DNA from: Marinitoga hydrogenitolerans DSM 16785
GTDB lineage: Bacteria > Thermotogota > Thermotogae > Petrotogales > Petrotogaceae
Direction of reading: 5' to 3'
Assembly: GCF_900129175.1 (NCBI RefSeq)
Contig: NZ_FQUI01000005.1
Coordinates: 42,804 to 91,353, forward strand
Length of the DNA: 48,550 nt
The position numbers and the translations under genes are program-made. The notes under the pieces are model-generated. The model was not told the origin of the DNA. It made no database searches and saw only the letters and a list, made by a program, of their open reading frames with translations. Shown here one piece after another: positions 34,157 to 42,077 of the stretch; within the stretch, counting starts at the first letter, position 1, and each line of letters begins with the position of its first letter.

Positions 34157-36778
34157 TTAATTTAACTCCTCTATTAGTTTTTCTAATTTTTTGATTTGAG
34201 ATTTTATTAAAGTATGGTTTTCTTTTACTTCTTCGATAACCTCTTCAGGAGCTCTTGAAATAAAGTTTGGATTATTTAATTTTTTGTCGTATTTCGTAAA
34301 TTCCTTTTCTAGTTTTTCTTTCTTTTTGTTTAGTCTTTCTTTTTCTGCATTTATATCAATTAATTCCCCTAATTTTACATATGCTTCTATAGTATCATCA
34401 ACATATGAAGTGGCAGCTTTTTCAGGTTTTTTATCAACAATTATTATGTTAGTCACAAAAGCTAATTCTTTAATTAACGATTCGTTATTTACAATCCAAC
34501 TATCATTATCTAAAGCTTTATATGCTATTTCAACTTTTGTAATTTGAGGTATGTTAATATCCGCTTTAACGTTTCTAATACCTCTTATAAATGCTTTAAT
34601 TTTTTCAAATTCAGCTTCTTCTTTGTCAAATACAAAATTCTTATCATAAACTGGCCATTTTGCAGTTATTAGATATTTTTCATCATTAATTTTTGGAAGG
34701 TTTTGCCACAATTCTTCTGTTAAAAATGGCATAAATGGGTGTAAAAGTCTTAATGATGAGTCTAAAACTCTAACAAGGACATTTTGAGCTACAACTTTAT
34801 TTTCATCTGATTTTAGTCTGTTTTTTACAGCTTCTATATACCAATCACAATATTCATTCCAAAAGAAATCATATAATTCTCTTGCTGCAATATTGAATTC
34901 ATATTTATTTAAAGACTCTGTGACTATTTTTATTGTTTTGTTTAATCTTGAAAACATCCATTTATCTTCTAATTCTAACATTTCTGGTGTAAGATCTATC
35001 TTTTCAAAATTATCCATATTTAAAAGAACAAATCTTGTTGCATTCCATATTTTATTTGCAAATTTAGAATAAGATTCTAAAGTTTTAGGATCTAATTTTA
35101 TATCTCTGCCTTGAGCAGCCAAAATGGCTAAGGTAAATCTCATCGGATCAGCGCCAAATTTTTCTATAATTTCAAGTGGATCTATTCCATTTCCTAAGGA
35201 TTTTGACATTTTTCTTCCATGTTTATCTCTAACCAATTGATGAATATAAACATCGGAAAAAGGCTTATCACCCATAAATTTTTCTCCCATAACAATCATT
35301 CTTGCAACCCAGAAGAAAATAATGTCAAAACCAGTTACAAGTAAATTTGTTGGATAATATTTTTTTAATTCGTCGGTTTCGTTAGGCCATCCTAATGTTG
35401 AAAATGGCCACAAAGCAGAACTAAACCATGTATCTAAAACGTCTTCATCCTGTCTTATATTTTCAGAACCACATTTTTGACATATGTGAATATCTTCTTC
35501 TGAAACATTAACATGTCCACAATCATCACAATACCATACAGGAATTCTATGTCCCCACCATAGTTGTCTTGAAATACACCAATCTCTAATTTCATTCATC
35601 CAGTTTAAATATACTTTTTTCCATCTATTAGGGTAAAATGTAACGTCAGATTTTTCAACAGCTTCTATAGCTTTTTCTGCTAAAGGCTTCATTTTAACAA
35701 ACCATTGATCTAATAAGAAAGGTTCAACAACAGTATTACATCTATAACAATGGCCAACAGAATGTTCTAAATCTTCTATTTTTACTAAATAACCTTCTTT
35801 TTCCAAATCTTCAACAACGGCTTTTCTAGCAGTCTTTCTATCCATTCCAGCATATTTTCTGCCATTTTCATTTATTTTTGCGAATTCATCCATAATTTGA
35901 ACGGTTTCTAAATTATGCCTTTGACCCAAGAGATAGTCGTTAGGATCATGGGCAGGTGTAACTTTTAATGCACCAGTTCCAAATGAAGGATCCACATATT
36001 TATCTGCAATTATAGTTATTTCTCTTCCGATTAATGGCAATATTGCAACTTTTCCTACATAATCTTTATATCTTTCATCAGACGGATGAACAGCAATAGC
36101 AGTATCTCCTAACATTGTTTCAGGTCTGGTTGTTGCAATAATTATATAATCATCTTCATCTTTTATAGGATATTTTATATGATATAATGATCCCTTTTCA
36201 TCTTTGTGTTCAACCTCTTCATCTGATAAAACAGTTCCACAACTAGGACACCAATTTACTATATATTTCCCTTTATAAATTAACCCTTCATTGTATAATT
36301 CAACAAAAACTTTTTTAACAGCTTTATTTAAGCCTTCATCTAACGTGAACCTTTCCATTGACCAATCAACAGAAGCACCAATAGCCATTATTTGTTTTTT
36401 TATATGTTCTCTATATTCGTTAGCCCATTCCCACACTTTATTAAGAAATTCTTTTCTCCCATAATCTTCTTTTCTTTTTCCTTCACTTTTCATTAAGAAC
36501 TTTTCTACAACATGTTGTGTCGCAATACCTGCATGGTCTTCACCGGGTAACCATAAGGTATCTTTTCCTAACATTCTATTAAAACGTGTTATTATATCTT
36601 GTAATGAAATATTTAAAGCGTGACCCATATGTATTTTTCCAGTAATATTTGGTGGAGGTATAACCATTGAGAATTTTCCGTTTCCTTCTCCTTTTGCTTT
36701 AAATAACTCTTTATCAATCCAAAATTTATACCATTTTGTTTCAATTTCACTTGGAATATATTTTTTTCCGATATCCAT
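34157..36778 (-). CDS. valS: valyl-tRNA synthetase
   Basis: Charges tRNA-Val. The 873-residue class I synthetase has PPPNITGKIHMGHAL (HIGH motif HMGH, about 40-52), an editing domain (TTRPETMLGDTAIAVHP), a zinc-binding insert (CDDCGHVNVSEEDIHICQKC), the KMSKS loop GRKMSKSLGN and a C-terminal coiled-coil. Start ATG 36778 after AGGAGG; the frame has seven upstream codons without a site. Promoter TTGAAT-17-TATAAT upstream. No T-box-like leader: only about 30 bases of leader are left after the promoter. Confidence 0.97.
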   Translation of the reverse strand: MDIGKKYIPSEIETKWYKFWIDKELFKAKGEGNGKFSMVIPPPNITGKIHMGHALNISLQDIITRFNRMLGKDTLWLPGEDHAGIATQHVVEKFLMKSEGKRKEDYGRKEFLNKVWEWANEYREHIKKQIMAIGASVDWSMERFTLDEGLNKAVKKVFVELYNEGLIYKGKYIVNWCPSCGTVLSDEEVEHKDEKGSLYHIKYPIKDEDDYIIIATTRPETMLGDTAIAVHPSDERYKDYVGKVAILPLIGREITIIADKYVDPSFGTGALKVTPAHDPNDYLLGQRHNLETVQIMDEFAKINENGRKYAGMDRKTARKAVVEDLEKEGYLVKIEDLEHSVGHCYRCNTVVEPFLLDQWFVKMKPLAEKAIEAVEKSDVTFYPNRWKKVYLNWMNEIRDWCISRQLWWGHRIPVWYCDDCGHVNVSEEDIHICQKCGSENIRQDEDVLDTWFSSALWPFSTLGWPNETDELKKYYPTNLLVTGFDIIFFWVARMIVMGEKFMGDKPFSDVYIHQLVRDKHGRKMSKSLGNGIDPLEIIEKFGADPMRFTLAILAAQGRDIKLDPKTLESYSKFANKIWNATRFVLLNMDNFEKIDLTPEMLELEDKWMFSRLNKTIKIVTESLNKYEFNIAARELYDFFWNEYCDWYIEAVKNRLKSDENKVVAQNVLVRVLDSSLRLLHPFMPFLTEELWQNLPKINDEKYLITAKWPVYDKNFVFDKEEAEFEKIKAFIRGIRNVKADINIPQITKVEIAYKALDNDSWIVNNESLIKELAFVTNIIIVDKKPEKAATSYVDDTIEAYVKLGELIDINAEKERLNKKKEKLEKEFTKYDKKLNNPNFISRAPEEVIEEVKENHTLIKSQIKKLEKLIEELN

Positions 36779-36810
36779 AATTTTACCTCCTAAATGCATA
36801 TTTTAATACA

Positions 36811-36839
36811 ATTATACTTTAATAATGTTAATAATTCAA
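36811..36839 (-). promoter_or_regulatory. promoter of valS-folC-ruvA
   Basis: Minus strand TTGAAT (36839-36834), 17 bases, TATAAT (36816-36811). Confidence 0.85.
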
Positions 36840-36887
36840 GGGATTTTTTGATAAATTATAGAAAAAACAAATAGGGAGGTGAGGTAA

Positions 36888-37316
36888 ATTAAAAAGAAAA
36901 ATATTAAATATGCTTTTATTGTTATAATAACTTCAACCTTAGTAGTTATATTAACTCTAACATTTATATATATTTTTTATTTAAAAGATTTATTTCAAAT
37001 AAATCTTACTGATGAAGAGTATATAAATTTAACAAAAAATAGTTCATTTTTTGGATATCCAAATAAAAAAATTGGTCCATATTTTGATTCATTTTTTTCT
37101 AATACAAAATGGTATTGTGTGAGGAATTTAGGTAAAATTAATGTTGTATTTGAAGGTGATGCATATTACTTTGGTAAATTTGCAAGATTTAAAATAGTTT
37201 TTGATGTAAAAAAAATGATTAAAACAAAGACTATACAACCTGTTGAATATACAGCAGATAATGAAAAAATTTTGTATACAGATTTTCTTAATTTGATTAA
37301 TACAATATTTAAGTGA
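36888..37316 (+). CDS. membrane-anchored protein with apparent AUU start codon
   Basis: A 142-residue protein if read from ATT 36888. The in-frame codon just before is TAA, and no ATG, GTG or TTG follows until GTG 37119, so a canonical start would delete half the protein. GGGAGGT lies seven bases before the ATT, ideal spacing. The frame begins with a signal anchor: KKKNIKYA, then about 25 hydrophobic residues (FIVIITSTLVVILTLTFIYI). The rest is a soluble domain without known motif. AUU as start is rare, known best from infC. A single-base error in the sequence is the alternative. It leads the 37326 gene by 9 bases, as one unit. Confidence 0.75.
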   Translation: MKKKNIKYAFIVIITSTLVVILTLTFIYIFYLKDLFQINLTDEEYINLTKNSSFFGYPNKKIGPYFDSFFSNTKWYCVRNLGKINVVFEGDAYYFGKFARFKIVFDVKKMIKTKTIQPVEYTADNEKILYTDFLNLINTIFK

Positions 37317-37325
37317 GGTGAAAAC

Positions 37326-38126
37326 TTGATATACGAAAATTCTTTTAAAGAATTAAAAAAAATATCAATAGAATATTTTAATGAAAAAAAAGATAAGTTA
37401 GATGATGCATATGAACATTTAATAGCTTTTTCTATATTCGACATAAATAATAGATTTCCTAGCCTGAATTTATTTTTTGATAATAATGGAAGAAGTTTCC
37501 TTTCTTTAATGCCAGGTAAACCATCAATGTATATGAGTGCTTTATACCCAACAAAAATTGATAATAAAGAGATTGATATATTAAAAGAACGGTATTATAG
37601 GTTATCTAAAAAATATAATAAAAATGTCAATATAAATATAAATATGTCTATTTATCAATCACCATTAATAATTCCAAGTTTTTTTATTGAAGGAAATGAA
37701 AATATTATCAAAAAGTATATATTATCAGAAAAATTAAAAGGGGTAAAATACATATCTCTTAGTAAATATATTGATACAGTATTATTAGATTTTATTTTAA
37801 ACTCTTATAATACGTGGTATTTCCAGGGAGTATATTTATATTATACTTTAAATGAAGTTCATTTTGTTTTTGATATACCAAATGATTTTAATAATAAGAC
37901 TTTAGCTATTGAATTAGGTAAATTAACAAAATTATATGTAATAAGGAATAATCCTCTTTTGTCAGAATCATATAAAATTCCTGATATGAATATAAAGAAA
38001 CCTGTTTTAATGGTTCTGAAAACGAATGTATGGAATTTAAAAGAATTCGATTTAGAATATATAAGAAAAGATATTATTGATAAAATTAATAATTCCTATC
38101 AATGTGTTTTAAATGTGTTTAAATAA
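37326..38126 (+). CDS. hypothetical protein, 266 aa
   Basis: I recognise no family. The 266-residue product is soluble, without signal or membrane segments, and has an alternating helix-strand look (SFKELKKISIEYFNEKKDK at the start; YLYYTLNEVHFVFDIPND and IKKPVLMVLKTNVWNL later). It starts at TTG 37326, five bases after GAGGTGA. It is 9 bases after the AUU-start gene, so the two probably work together, perhaps at the inner membrane. A long palindromic terminator overlaps its stop. Confidence 0.7.
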   Translation: MIYENSFKELKKISIEYFNEKKDKLDDAYEHLIAFSIFDINNRFPSLNLFFDNNGRSFLSLMPGKPSMYMSALYPTKIDNKEIDILKERYYRLSKKYNKNVNININMSIYQSPLIIPSFFIEGNENIIKKYILSEKLKGVKYISLSKYIDTVLLDFILNSYNTWYFQGVYLYYTLNEVHFVFDIPNDFNNKTLAIELGKLTKLYVIRNNPLLSESYKIPDMNIKKPVLMVLKTNVWNLKEFDLEYIRKDIIDKINNSYQCVLNVFK

Positions 38127-38164
38127 ATATTTGAGGCACCCCAAGGTGCCTCAAATATTTATTT
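38121..38164. terminator. bidirectional terminator, 20-bp perfect stem
   Basis: Arms 38121-38140 and 38145-38164 pair perfectly around CCAA. It overlaps the stop codons of both convergent genes (38124-38126 and rplT at 38159-38161). Confidence 0.92.
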
Positions 38165-38515
38165 GGATAAAAATTCTTTAGCAATATTTACATATTCTTT
38201 GAAAGCTTCATAATCATTTACAGCAAGTTCTGATAACATTTTTCTATTAATAGTTACACCTGCTAATTTTAATCCGTGTATTAAATCATTATATTTTAAT
38301 CCTTCATTTCTAGCAGCGGCATTAATTCTTGTAATCCAGAGTCTTCTGAAATCTCTTTTCTTTTGTTTTCTTCCAGCATAAGCATATTTTCCTGATCTGA
38401 AGAATTGTTGTTTAGCTAATACATATCTTCTGCTAAGAGCGCCTCTATAGCCTTTAGCAGCTTTTAAAAATTTCTTTCTTTTTTTTCTAGCGTGAACAGC
38501 TCTTTTTATTCTCAT
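38159..38515 (-). CDS. rplT: 50S ribosomal protein L20
   Basis: A 118-residue basic protein with the family motifs KRAVHARKKRKKFLKAAKGYRG, RRLWITRINAAARNEGLKYNDLIHGLK and VTINRKMLSELAV. L20 starts 50S assembly and in many bacteria represses its own operon. Last gene of infC-rpmI-rplT. Confidence 0.98.
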   Translation of the reverse strand: MRIKRAVHARKKRKKFLKAAKGYRGALSRRYVLAKQQFFRSGKYAYAGRKQKKRDFRRLWITRINAAARNEGLKYNDLIHGLKLAGVTINRKMLSELAVNDYEAFKEYVNIAKEFLSK

Positions 38516-38542
38516 TTATGTATCTCTCCTTTCGATTGTTTA

Positions 38543-38737
38543 TTATTTCAACCCAAGTAATCTTTCAACTTTTTCGTTTAATCCTGTTGGAATATCTTTG
38601 TATTGATGTAATCTTTTCATTCTTTTTTTACCTCTTATTCTTGTATTATGACCAACATTTGATCTTCTCATTCTTATTCTTCCAGAGCCAGTAACTTTAA
38701 ATCTTTTTGCGGATGAAGAATGTCTTTTAATTTTCAT
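38543..38737 (-). CDS. rpmI: 50S ribosomal protein L35
   Basis: A 64-residue protein, HSSSAKRFKVTGSGRIRMRR start, N-terminally basic, as in L35. Lies between infC and rplT in the conserved order, 17 bases after infC. Confidence 0.97.
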   Translation of the reverse strand: MKIKRHSSSAKRFKVTGSGRIRMRRSNVGHNTRIRGKKRMKRLHQYKDIPTGLNEKVERLLGLK

Positions 38738-38754
38738 AGTTAATCCTCCTTTAA

Positions 38755-39279
38755 TTATTTTTGTTTTTTTGGAGATAAAATCATATCCATATCTCTTCCA
38801 GCCATTTTTGGTTCTCTGGTAACTTCAGCTATATCCTCAACGTTTTTAATAACTTTATTTAAGATTTCTTTTCCTTTATCTGTAAACATAATATCTCTAC
38901 CTAAAAACATAACAACAACTCTTACTTTATTACCATCTTCAAGGAACGTTCTAATTCTTCTAACTTTTGTGTTGAAATCATGATCATCGATTCTTAGTCT
39001 GAATTTCATTTCTTTCAATACTTGTTTTTTTTGCTTTTTCTTGGCTTCTTTTTCTCTTTTCTCTTTTTCGTATTTATATTTTCCAAAGTCCATTATTTTT
39101 GCTACTGGAGGATTGGAATTTGGGGAAACTAAAACTAAATCGAGTCCTTCTTGATATGCAATTTGTAAAGCTTTTTTTGTTTCCATAACCCCTAATTGTT
39201 CTCCAGAATTACCAATAACTCTAACTTCTCTAACTCTTATTTCTTCGTTTCTCAAAGTTGTATCTTTCGATCTCTTAAT
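38755..39279 (-). CDS. infC: translation initiation factor IF-3, AUU start
   Basis: IF3 keeps 30S subunits free and checks the start codon. The 174-residue product has the N domain (NEEIRVREVRVIG, ALQIAYQEGLDLVLVSPN, PPVAKIMDFGKYKYEK), a linker and the C domain (MKFRLRIDDHDFNTK, KVRVVVMFLGRDI, KMAGRDMDMILSP). I place the start at ATT 39279, seven bases after AGGAGG; upstream TTG 39312 has no site. An AUU start is the hallmark of infC in many bacteria, letting IF3 repress itself. Upstream is a leader with an attenuator-like hairpin. Confidence 0.94.
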   Translation of the reverse strand: MKRSKDTTLRNEEIRVREVRVIGNSGEQLGVMETKKALQIAYQEGLDLVLVSPNSNPPVAKIMDFGKYKYEKEKREKEAKKKQKKQVLKEMKFRLRIDDHDFNTKVRRIRTFLEDGNKVRVVVMFLGRDIMFTDKGKEILNKVIKNVEDIAEVTREPKMAGRDMDMILSPKKQK

Positions 39280-39296
39280 ACTTATCCCTCCTATTC

Positions 39297-39329
39297 TTTT
39301 TTCGCAATTCAAAAAAATCTGCGAAAAAA
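39297..39329 (-). promoter_or_regulatory. inverted repeat in the infC 5' UTR
   Basis: TTTTTTCGCA (39297-39306) and TGCGAAAAAA (39320-39329) pair perfectly, 17 bases before the infC AUU. Could modulate ribosome access. Confidence 0.55.
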
Positions 39330-39352
39330 TATTAATAATTTTTGGATATTTT

Positions 39353-39389
39353 AATTATAAAATAAAAATGGGTGGAGTACACTCCACCC
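39353..39389 (-). terminator. terminator/attenuator between tRNA-Lys and infC
   Basis: GGGTGGAGT (39370-39378) and ACTCCACCC (39381-39389) with a 2-base centre, followed on the minus strand by ATTTTTATTTT. It ends the tRNA transcript or acts as attenuator for infC. Confidence 0.85.
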
Positions 39390-39485
39390 ATGTATTTCCC
39401 TTTAAATCACAACCCCTGACGGCATATTTACCCGAGGTGGGAAGCTACTGGGTGGCTTCCGCTTTACAATAAAATTTTGTAAACA
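39370..39485 (-). promoter_or_regulatory. structured leader upstream of infC (candidate L20-type leader)
   Basis: 116 bases without a frame between tRNA-Lys and the attenuator. Read leftward it has a TTTACAA/TTGTAAA stem, a GGAAGC/GCTTCC hairpin with CCACCC in it, a GC-rich part, then GGGTGG of the terminator. The CCACCC in the hairpin could pair with the GGGTGG of the terminator and so form an antiterminator. The position in front of infC-rpmI-rplT matches known L20 leaders, but I cannot show sequence homology. Confidence 0.5.
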
Positions 39486-39561
39486 TGGTGGGCCATGCGG
39501 GATTCGAACCCACGGCCTACTGATTAAGAGTCAGCCGCTCTACCAGCTGAGCTAATGGCCC
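39486..39561 (-). tRNA. tRNA-Lys (CTT)
   Basis: 76-base cloverleaf with encoded CCA: acceptor GGGCCAT/ATGGCCC, D arm GCTC/GAGC, anticodon loop CTCTTAA (anticodon CTT), T loop TTCGAAT. Third of a three-tRNA operon. Confidence 0.95.
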
Positions 39562-39572
39562 ACATAAAAATA

Positions 39573-39648
39573 TGGCACGCCCGGAGGGACTTGAACCCCC
39601 AGCCTGCGATTTTGGAGACCGCCGCTCTACCAATTGAGCTACAGGCGT
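39573..39648 (-). tRNA. tRNA-Trp (CCA)
   Basis: 76-base cloverleaf: acceptor ACGCCTG/CGGGCGT, anticodon loop CTCCAAA (anticodon CCA), T arm GGGGG/CCCTC with TTCAAGT, encoded CCA end. Confidence 0.95.
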
Positions 39649-39658
39649 GTTCTTATTT

Positions 39659-39732
39659 TGGCTGGGAGGGGAGGACTCGAACCTCCATCGGCGGATCCAG
39701 AGTCCGCTGTCCTGCCATTAGACGACCTCCCA
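39659..39732 (-). tRNA. tRNA-Gln (CTG)
   Basis: 74-base cloverleaf: acceptor TGGGAGG/CCTCCCA, anticodon stem GCGGA/TCCGC with loop CTCTGGA (anticodon CTG), T loop TTCGAGT, CCA encoded. First tRNA of the operon, 12 bases after the promoter. Confidence 0.94.
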
Positions 39733-39743
39733 AGACAGATAGT

Positions 39744-39772
39744 ATTATAACATTATTTTTTTAATTAGTCAA
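39744..39772 (-). promoter_or_regulatory. strong promoter of the tRNA-infC operon
   Basis: Minus strand TTGACT (39772-39767), 17 bases, TATAAT (39749-39744), with TGT just before the -10. Confidence 0.9.
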
Positions 39773-39783
39773 CGTCTATCTTT

Positions 39784-40584
39784 TCAATATTGAAATAATT
39801 TTTCTAATTTTATATTATTTTTTAATGAACAGTAGTATAATTTTAGTTTTTCAGAAAAAACAATATTTTTTTTCCTTAATTCATCTTCACCTAGTAATAT
39901 AAAGTTATCAAATGTTCCAATATACGATATTTCATGATTATGGATGTGTAAAATATTTGGTTTAAATGGAATTAATTCATCTAACCAATGTGTTATTATA
40001 ATGATAGTTTTTCCTAATTTTTTTAATTCATCTATGATTTTCCATATTTTTTTTCTTCCGTCATAATCCAATCCAACAGTTGGTTCATCAAATATAATAT
40101 ATTTAGGGTCATATGATAGTACAGAAGCAATAGCAACTCTGCGCATTTCGCCACCTGATAAAGCAAAAGGATTTCTATTTAAAAAATTTTTATTTAATCC
40201 GATTAAATTTAAAATGCTATATAGTTTATTAGGAGAGATGTTTTTATTAAAATTTTTTGGAGCGAACATTAATTCTTCTAAAACAGTAGGAAGAAAAAAT
40301 TGACTTTCTGGATATTGAAAAACCATTCCAATTTTTTCTCTGATTTTTTTTATATCTGTTTTTTGATTTTTAGTAGATAAACCATCAATGATGATTTCTC
40401 CTGTCTTAGGTATTAAAAGTCCATTTAAAGTTTGAATTAAGGTTGTTTTACCAGATCCAGTTTTTCCCAAAATAACCCACATTGAACCTTCATCTATATT
40501 CCAATTTATATTTTTTAAAGCTACTGATTCAAAAGGAGTTCCTTCTGCATATATATATGAAACATTATTAATTTCTATAGGCAT
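39784..40584 (-). CDS. ECF transporter ATPase (EcfA-type)
   Basis: A 266-residue ABC ATPase of the energy-coupling factor type, Walker A GKTGSGKT (41-48), MVFQYPESQFFLPTVLEELMF, signature ALSGGEMRRVAIASVLS and Walker B YIIFDEPTVGLDYDG. The Q-loop FQYPESQFF fits the second ATPase (EcfA2/EcfA'). It overlaps the upstream ecfA by 10 bases. Together they power vitamin or precursor uptake with an EcfT protein and S components such as QueT; neither EcfT nor an S gene is adjacent. No terminator before the tRNA promoter. Confidence 0.9.
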   Translation of the reverse strand: MPIEINNVSYIYAEGTPFESVALKNINWNIDEGSMWVILGKTGSGKTTLIQTLNGLLIPKTGEIIIDGLSTKNQKTDIKKIREKIGMVFQYPESQFFLPTVLEELMFAPKNFNKNISPNKLYSILNLIGLNKNFLNRNPFALSGGEMRRVAIASVLSYDPKYIIFDEPTVGLDYDGRKKIWKIIDELKKLGKTIIIITHWLDELIPFKPNILHIHNHEISYIGTFDNFILLGEDELRKKNIVFSEKLKLYYCSLKNNIKLEKLFQY

Positions 40585-41354
40585 ATATTTCTCTCCAACT
40601 CTTTTAATGATTTACCTGTATATTTTTTTACAATATTTTCAAAAGGTATTTCAACGTTAAACCTTTTATTTTCTGACCAGTTATAGAATTTTTTTCTTTG
40701 ATCATAAAACATTATTTTTCCGGAATCCAAAGCTATGATTTTCTCCACAAAACGTAAATCTTTCGCATGATGAGACGCTATAATAATAGTTTTTCCTATA
40801 TTAATAAGATTTTTAATTACTTTATATATTTCTTCTCGTCCTTCAGGATCAAGCATTGTTGTAGGTTCATCCATTAAAATAAAATCTGGTTGCATAGCAA
40901 TCATAGATGCAATTGCAAGGCGTTGTTTTTGCCCACCAGAAAGGGTGTTAGGATCTTTCTTTTCTAACCCTATTAAATCAGTTACGTTCAAAGCCCAATT
41001 TATTCTTTTTTTTATTTCATTTCTATCTAATCCAAGATTTTCCAGGCCAAAAGCAATATCTTCTTCTACAGTAACTCCTACAATTTGATTTTCAGGGTTT
41101 TGAAAAATGTATCCAACATGTTTTTTTAAATATAAAAGTGAATTTACATTGTTGAAATTTATTTTTTTTCCATACAAAAAAATTTCACCATTTTGTGGAG
41201 ATAAAATACCGCATAAAAGTCTTAGTAAAGTAGATTTTCCACTCCCATTTGAACCAACCAATCCAATAGGAATTTTGCTTTCTAATATAATATTAAGATT
41301 ATTGAAAATTCTCTTTTCTTTATAATTGAAATCTATATTTTTAGCTTCTAACAT
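40575..41354 (-). CDS. ECF transporter ATPase (EcfA-type)
   Basis: A 259-residue ABC ATPase, Walker A GSNGSGKST (34-42), Q-loop YIFQNPENQIVGVTVEEDIAFG, signature TLSGGQKQRLAIASMIA, Walker B FILMDEPTTMLDPEG and IIASHHAKD. FQNPENQ is typical of EcfA1 (CbiO1). Overlaps the next ATPase by 10 bases and begins one base into the methyltransferase stop. Confidence 0.9.
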   Translation of the reverse strand: MLEAKNIDFNYKEKRIFNNLNIILESKIPIGLVGSNGSGKSTLLRLLCGILSPQNGEIFLYGKKINFNNVNSLLYLKKHVGYIFQNPENQIVGVTVEEDIAFGLENLGLDRNEIKKRINWALNVTDLIGLEKKDPNTLSGGQKQRLAIASMIAMQPDFILMDEPTTMLDPEGREEIYKVIKNLINIGKTIIIASHHAKDLRFVEKIIALDSGKIMFYDQRKKFYNWSENKRFNVEIPFENIVKKYTGKSLKELERNICL

Positions 41355-42076
41355 TATACTTTCACCGACTTATATAACCTAATTCCACCTTTTTTTACTA
41401 CTTCTGAGACATTGCCAAAAATTTTATTCATATAATTTTTTATTCTGCTTCCACCTTTATTATGGAAGGCTACTAATTGAAGAGAACCGTCTTTTTTTAG
41501 ATGTAGAAATGAATCTTCTATTAGTTTCATCCAAATTTTTTTACCAGCAACAATTGGAGGATTTGATACAATTTGATCAAAAATTTCGTTGTTCCAAGGT
41601 TCAAATAAATTTCCCTGTCTTATATCAGCAAAAATATTATTATTCTTTGAATTTATTTTAGAAAATTCAACAGCTCTTTTATTGATATCACTCATATAGA
41701 TTTCGATATCTGGATATTCTTTTTTTAAAGTAATTCCAATTATTCCATAGCCACAACCAATATCTAAAATTTTTTTTCCAGTTATTTCAATATTTTCAAG
41801 TAGAACTTTTGTTGCTTTATCTATTTCTTTTTTTCCATAAACACCAGAAGGTGCCTTAAAAATATATGTGTGTCCATTTTTAAGAGTAAGGGTTAAAGTT
41901 TTTATAGTTAATTCAGATTCAGGATTTTCAACATAATAATGTTGAAATTTGACAATTTTTTTCTTTTTTTCTTTTTTTTCGTTTTTATATTGTTTGCCAT
42001 ATAGTTTTATTACCTGTTCAGGTGTTAAGTCTTTCAAATCTTCAGGCCCAAAGATTTTTTCATTTTTTTCTCTCAT
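41354..42076 (-). CDS. class I SAM-dependent methyltransferase (RsmC-like small domain)
   Basis: A 240-residue protein with a class I methyltransferase core: motif I ILDIGCGYGIIGITL (about 104-118), acidic loop YMSDINKRAVE, and SNPPIVAGKKI, the NPP motif of methylases that act on exocyclic amino groups, as in RsmC/RlmG 16S or 23S rRNA methyltransferases. An N-terminal charged region (about 1-45) is Lys/Glu rich. Substrate probably rRNA or another nucleic acid, inferred from the family. Follows the secreted protein gene with GGAGGAAT. Confidence 0.82.
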   Translation of the reverse strand: MREKNEKIFGPEDLKDLTPEQVIKLYGKQYKNEKKEKKKKIVKFQHYYVENPESELTIKTLTLTLKNGHTYIFKAPSGVYGKKEIDKATKVLLENIEITGKKILDIGCGYGIIGITLKKEYPDIEIYMSDINKRAVEFSKINSKNNNIFADIRQGNLFEPWNNEIFDQIVSNPPIVAGKKIWMKLIEDSFLHLKKDGSLQLVAFHNKGGSRIKNYMNKIFGNVSEVVKKGGIRLYKSVKV

Positions 42077-42077
42077 A

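Noticed and set aside
36779-36887. T-box leader for valS
   Set aside because: Only about 30 bases lie between the predicted start site and the valS ATG; no room for a T-box.
39555-39764. 69-codon plus-strand frame over tRNA genes
   Set aside because: It is the reverse complement of tRNA-Trp and tRNA-Gln, a common spurious frame.
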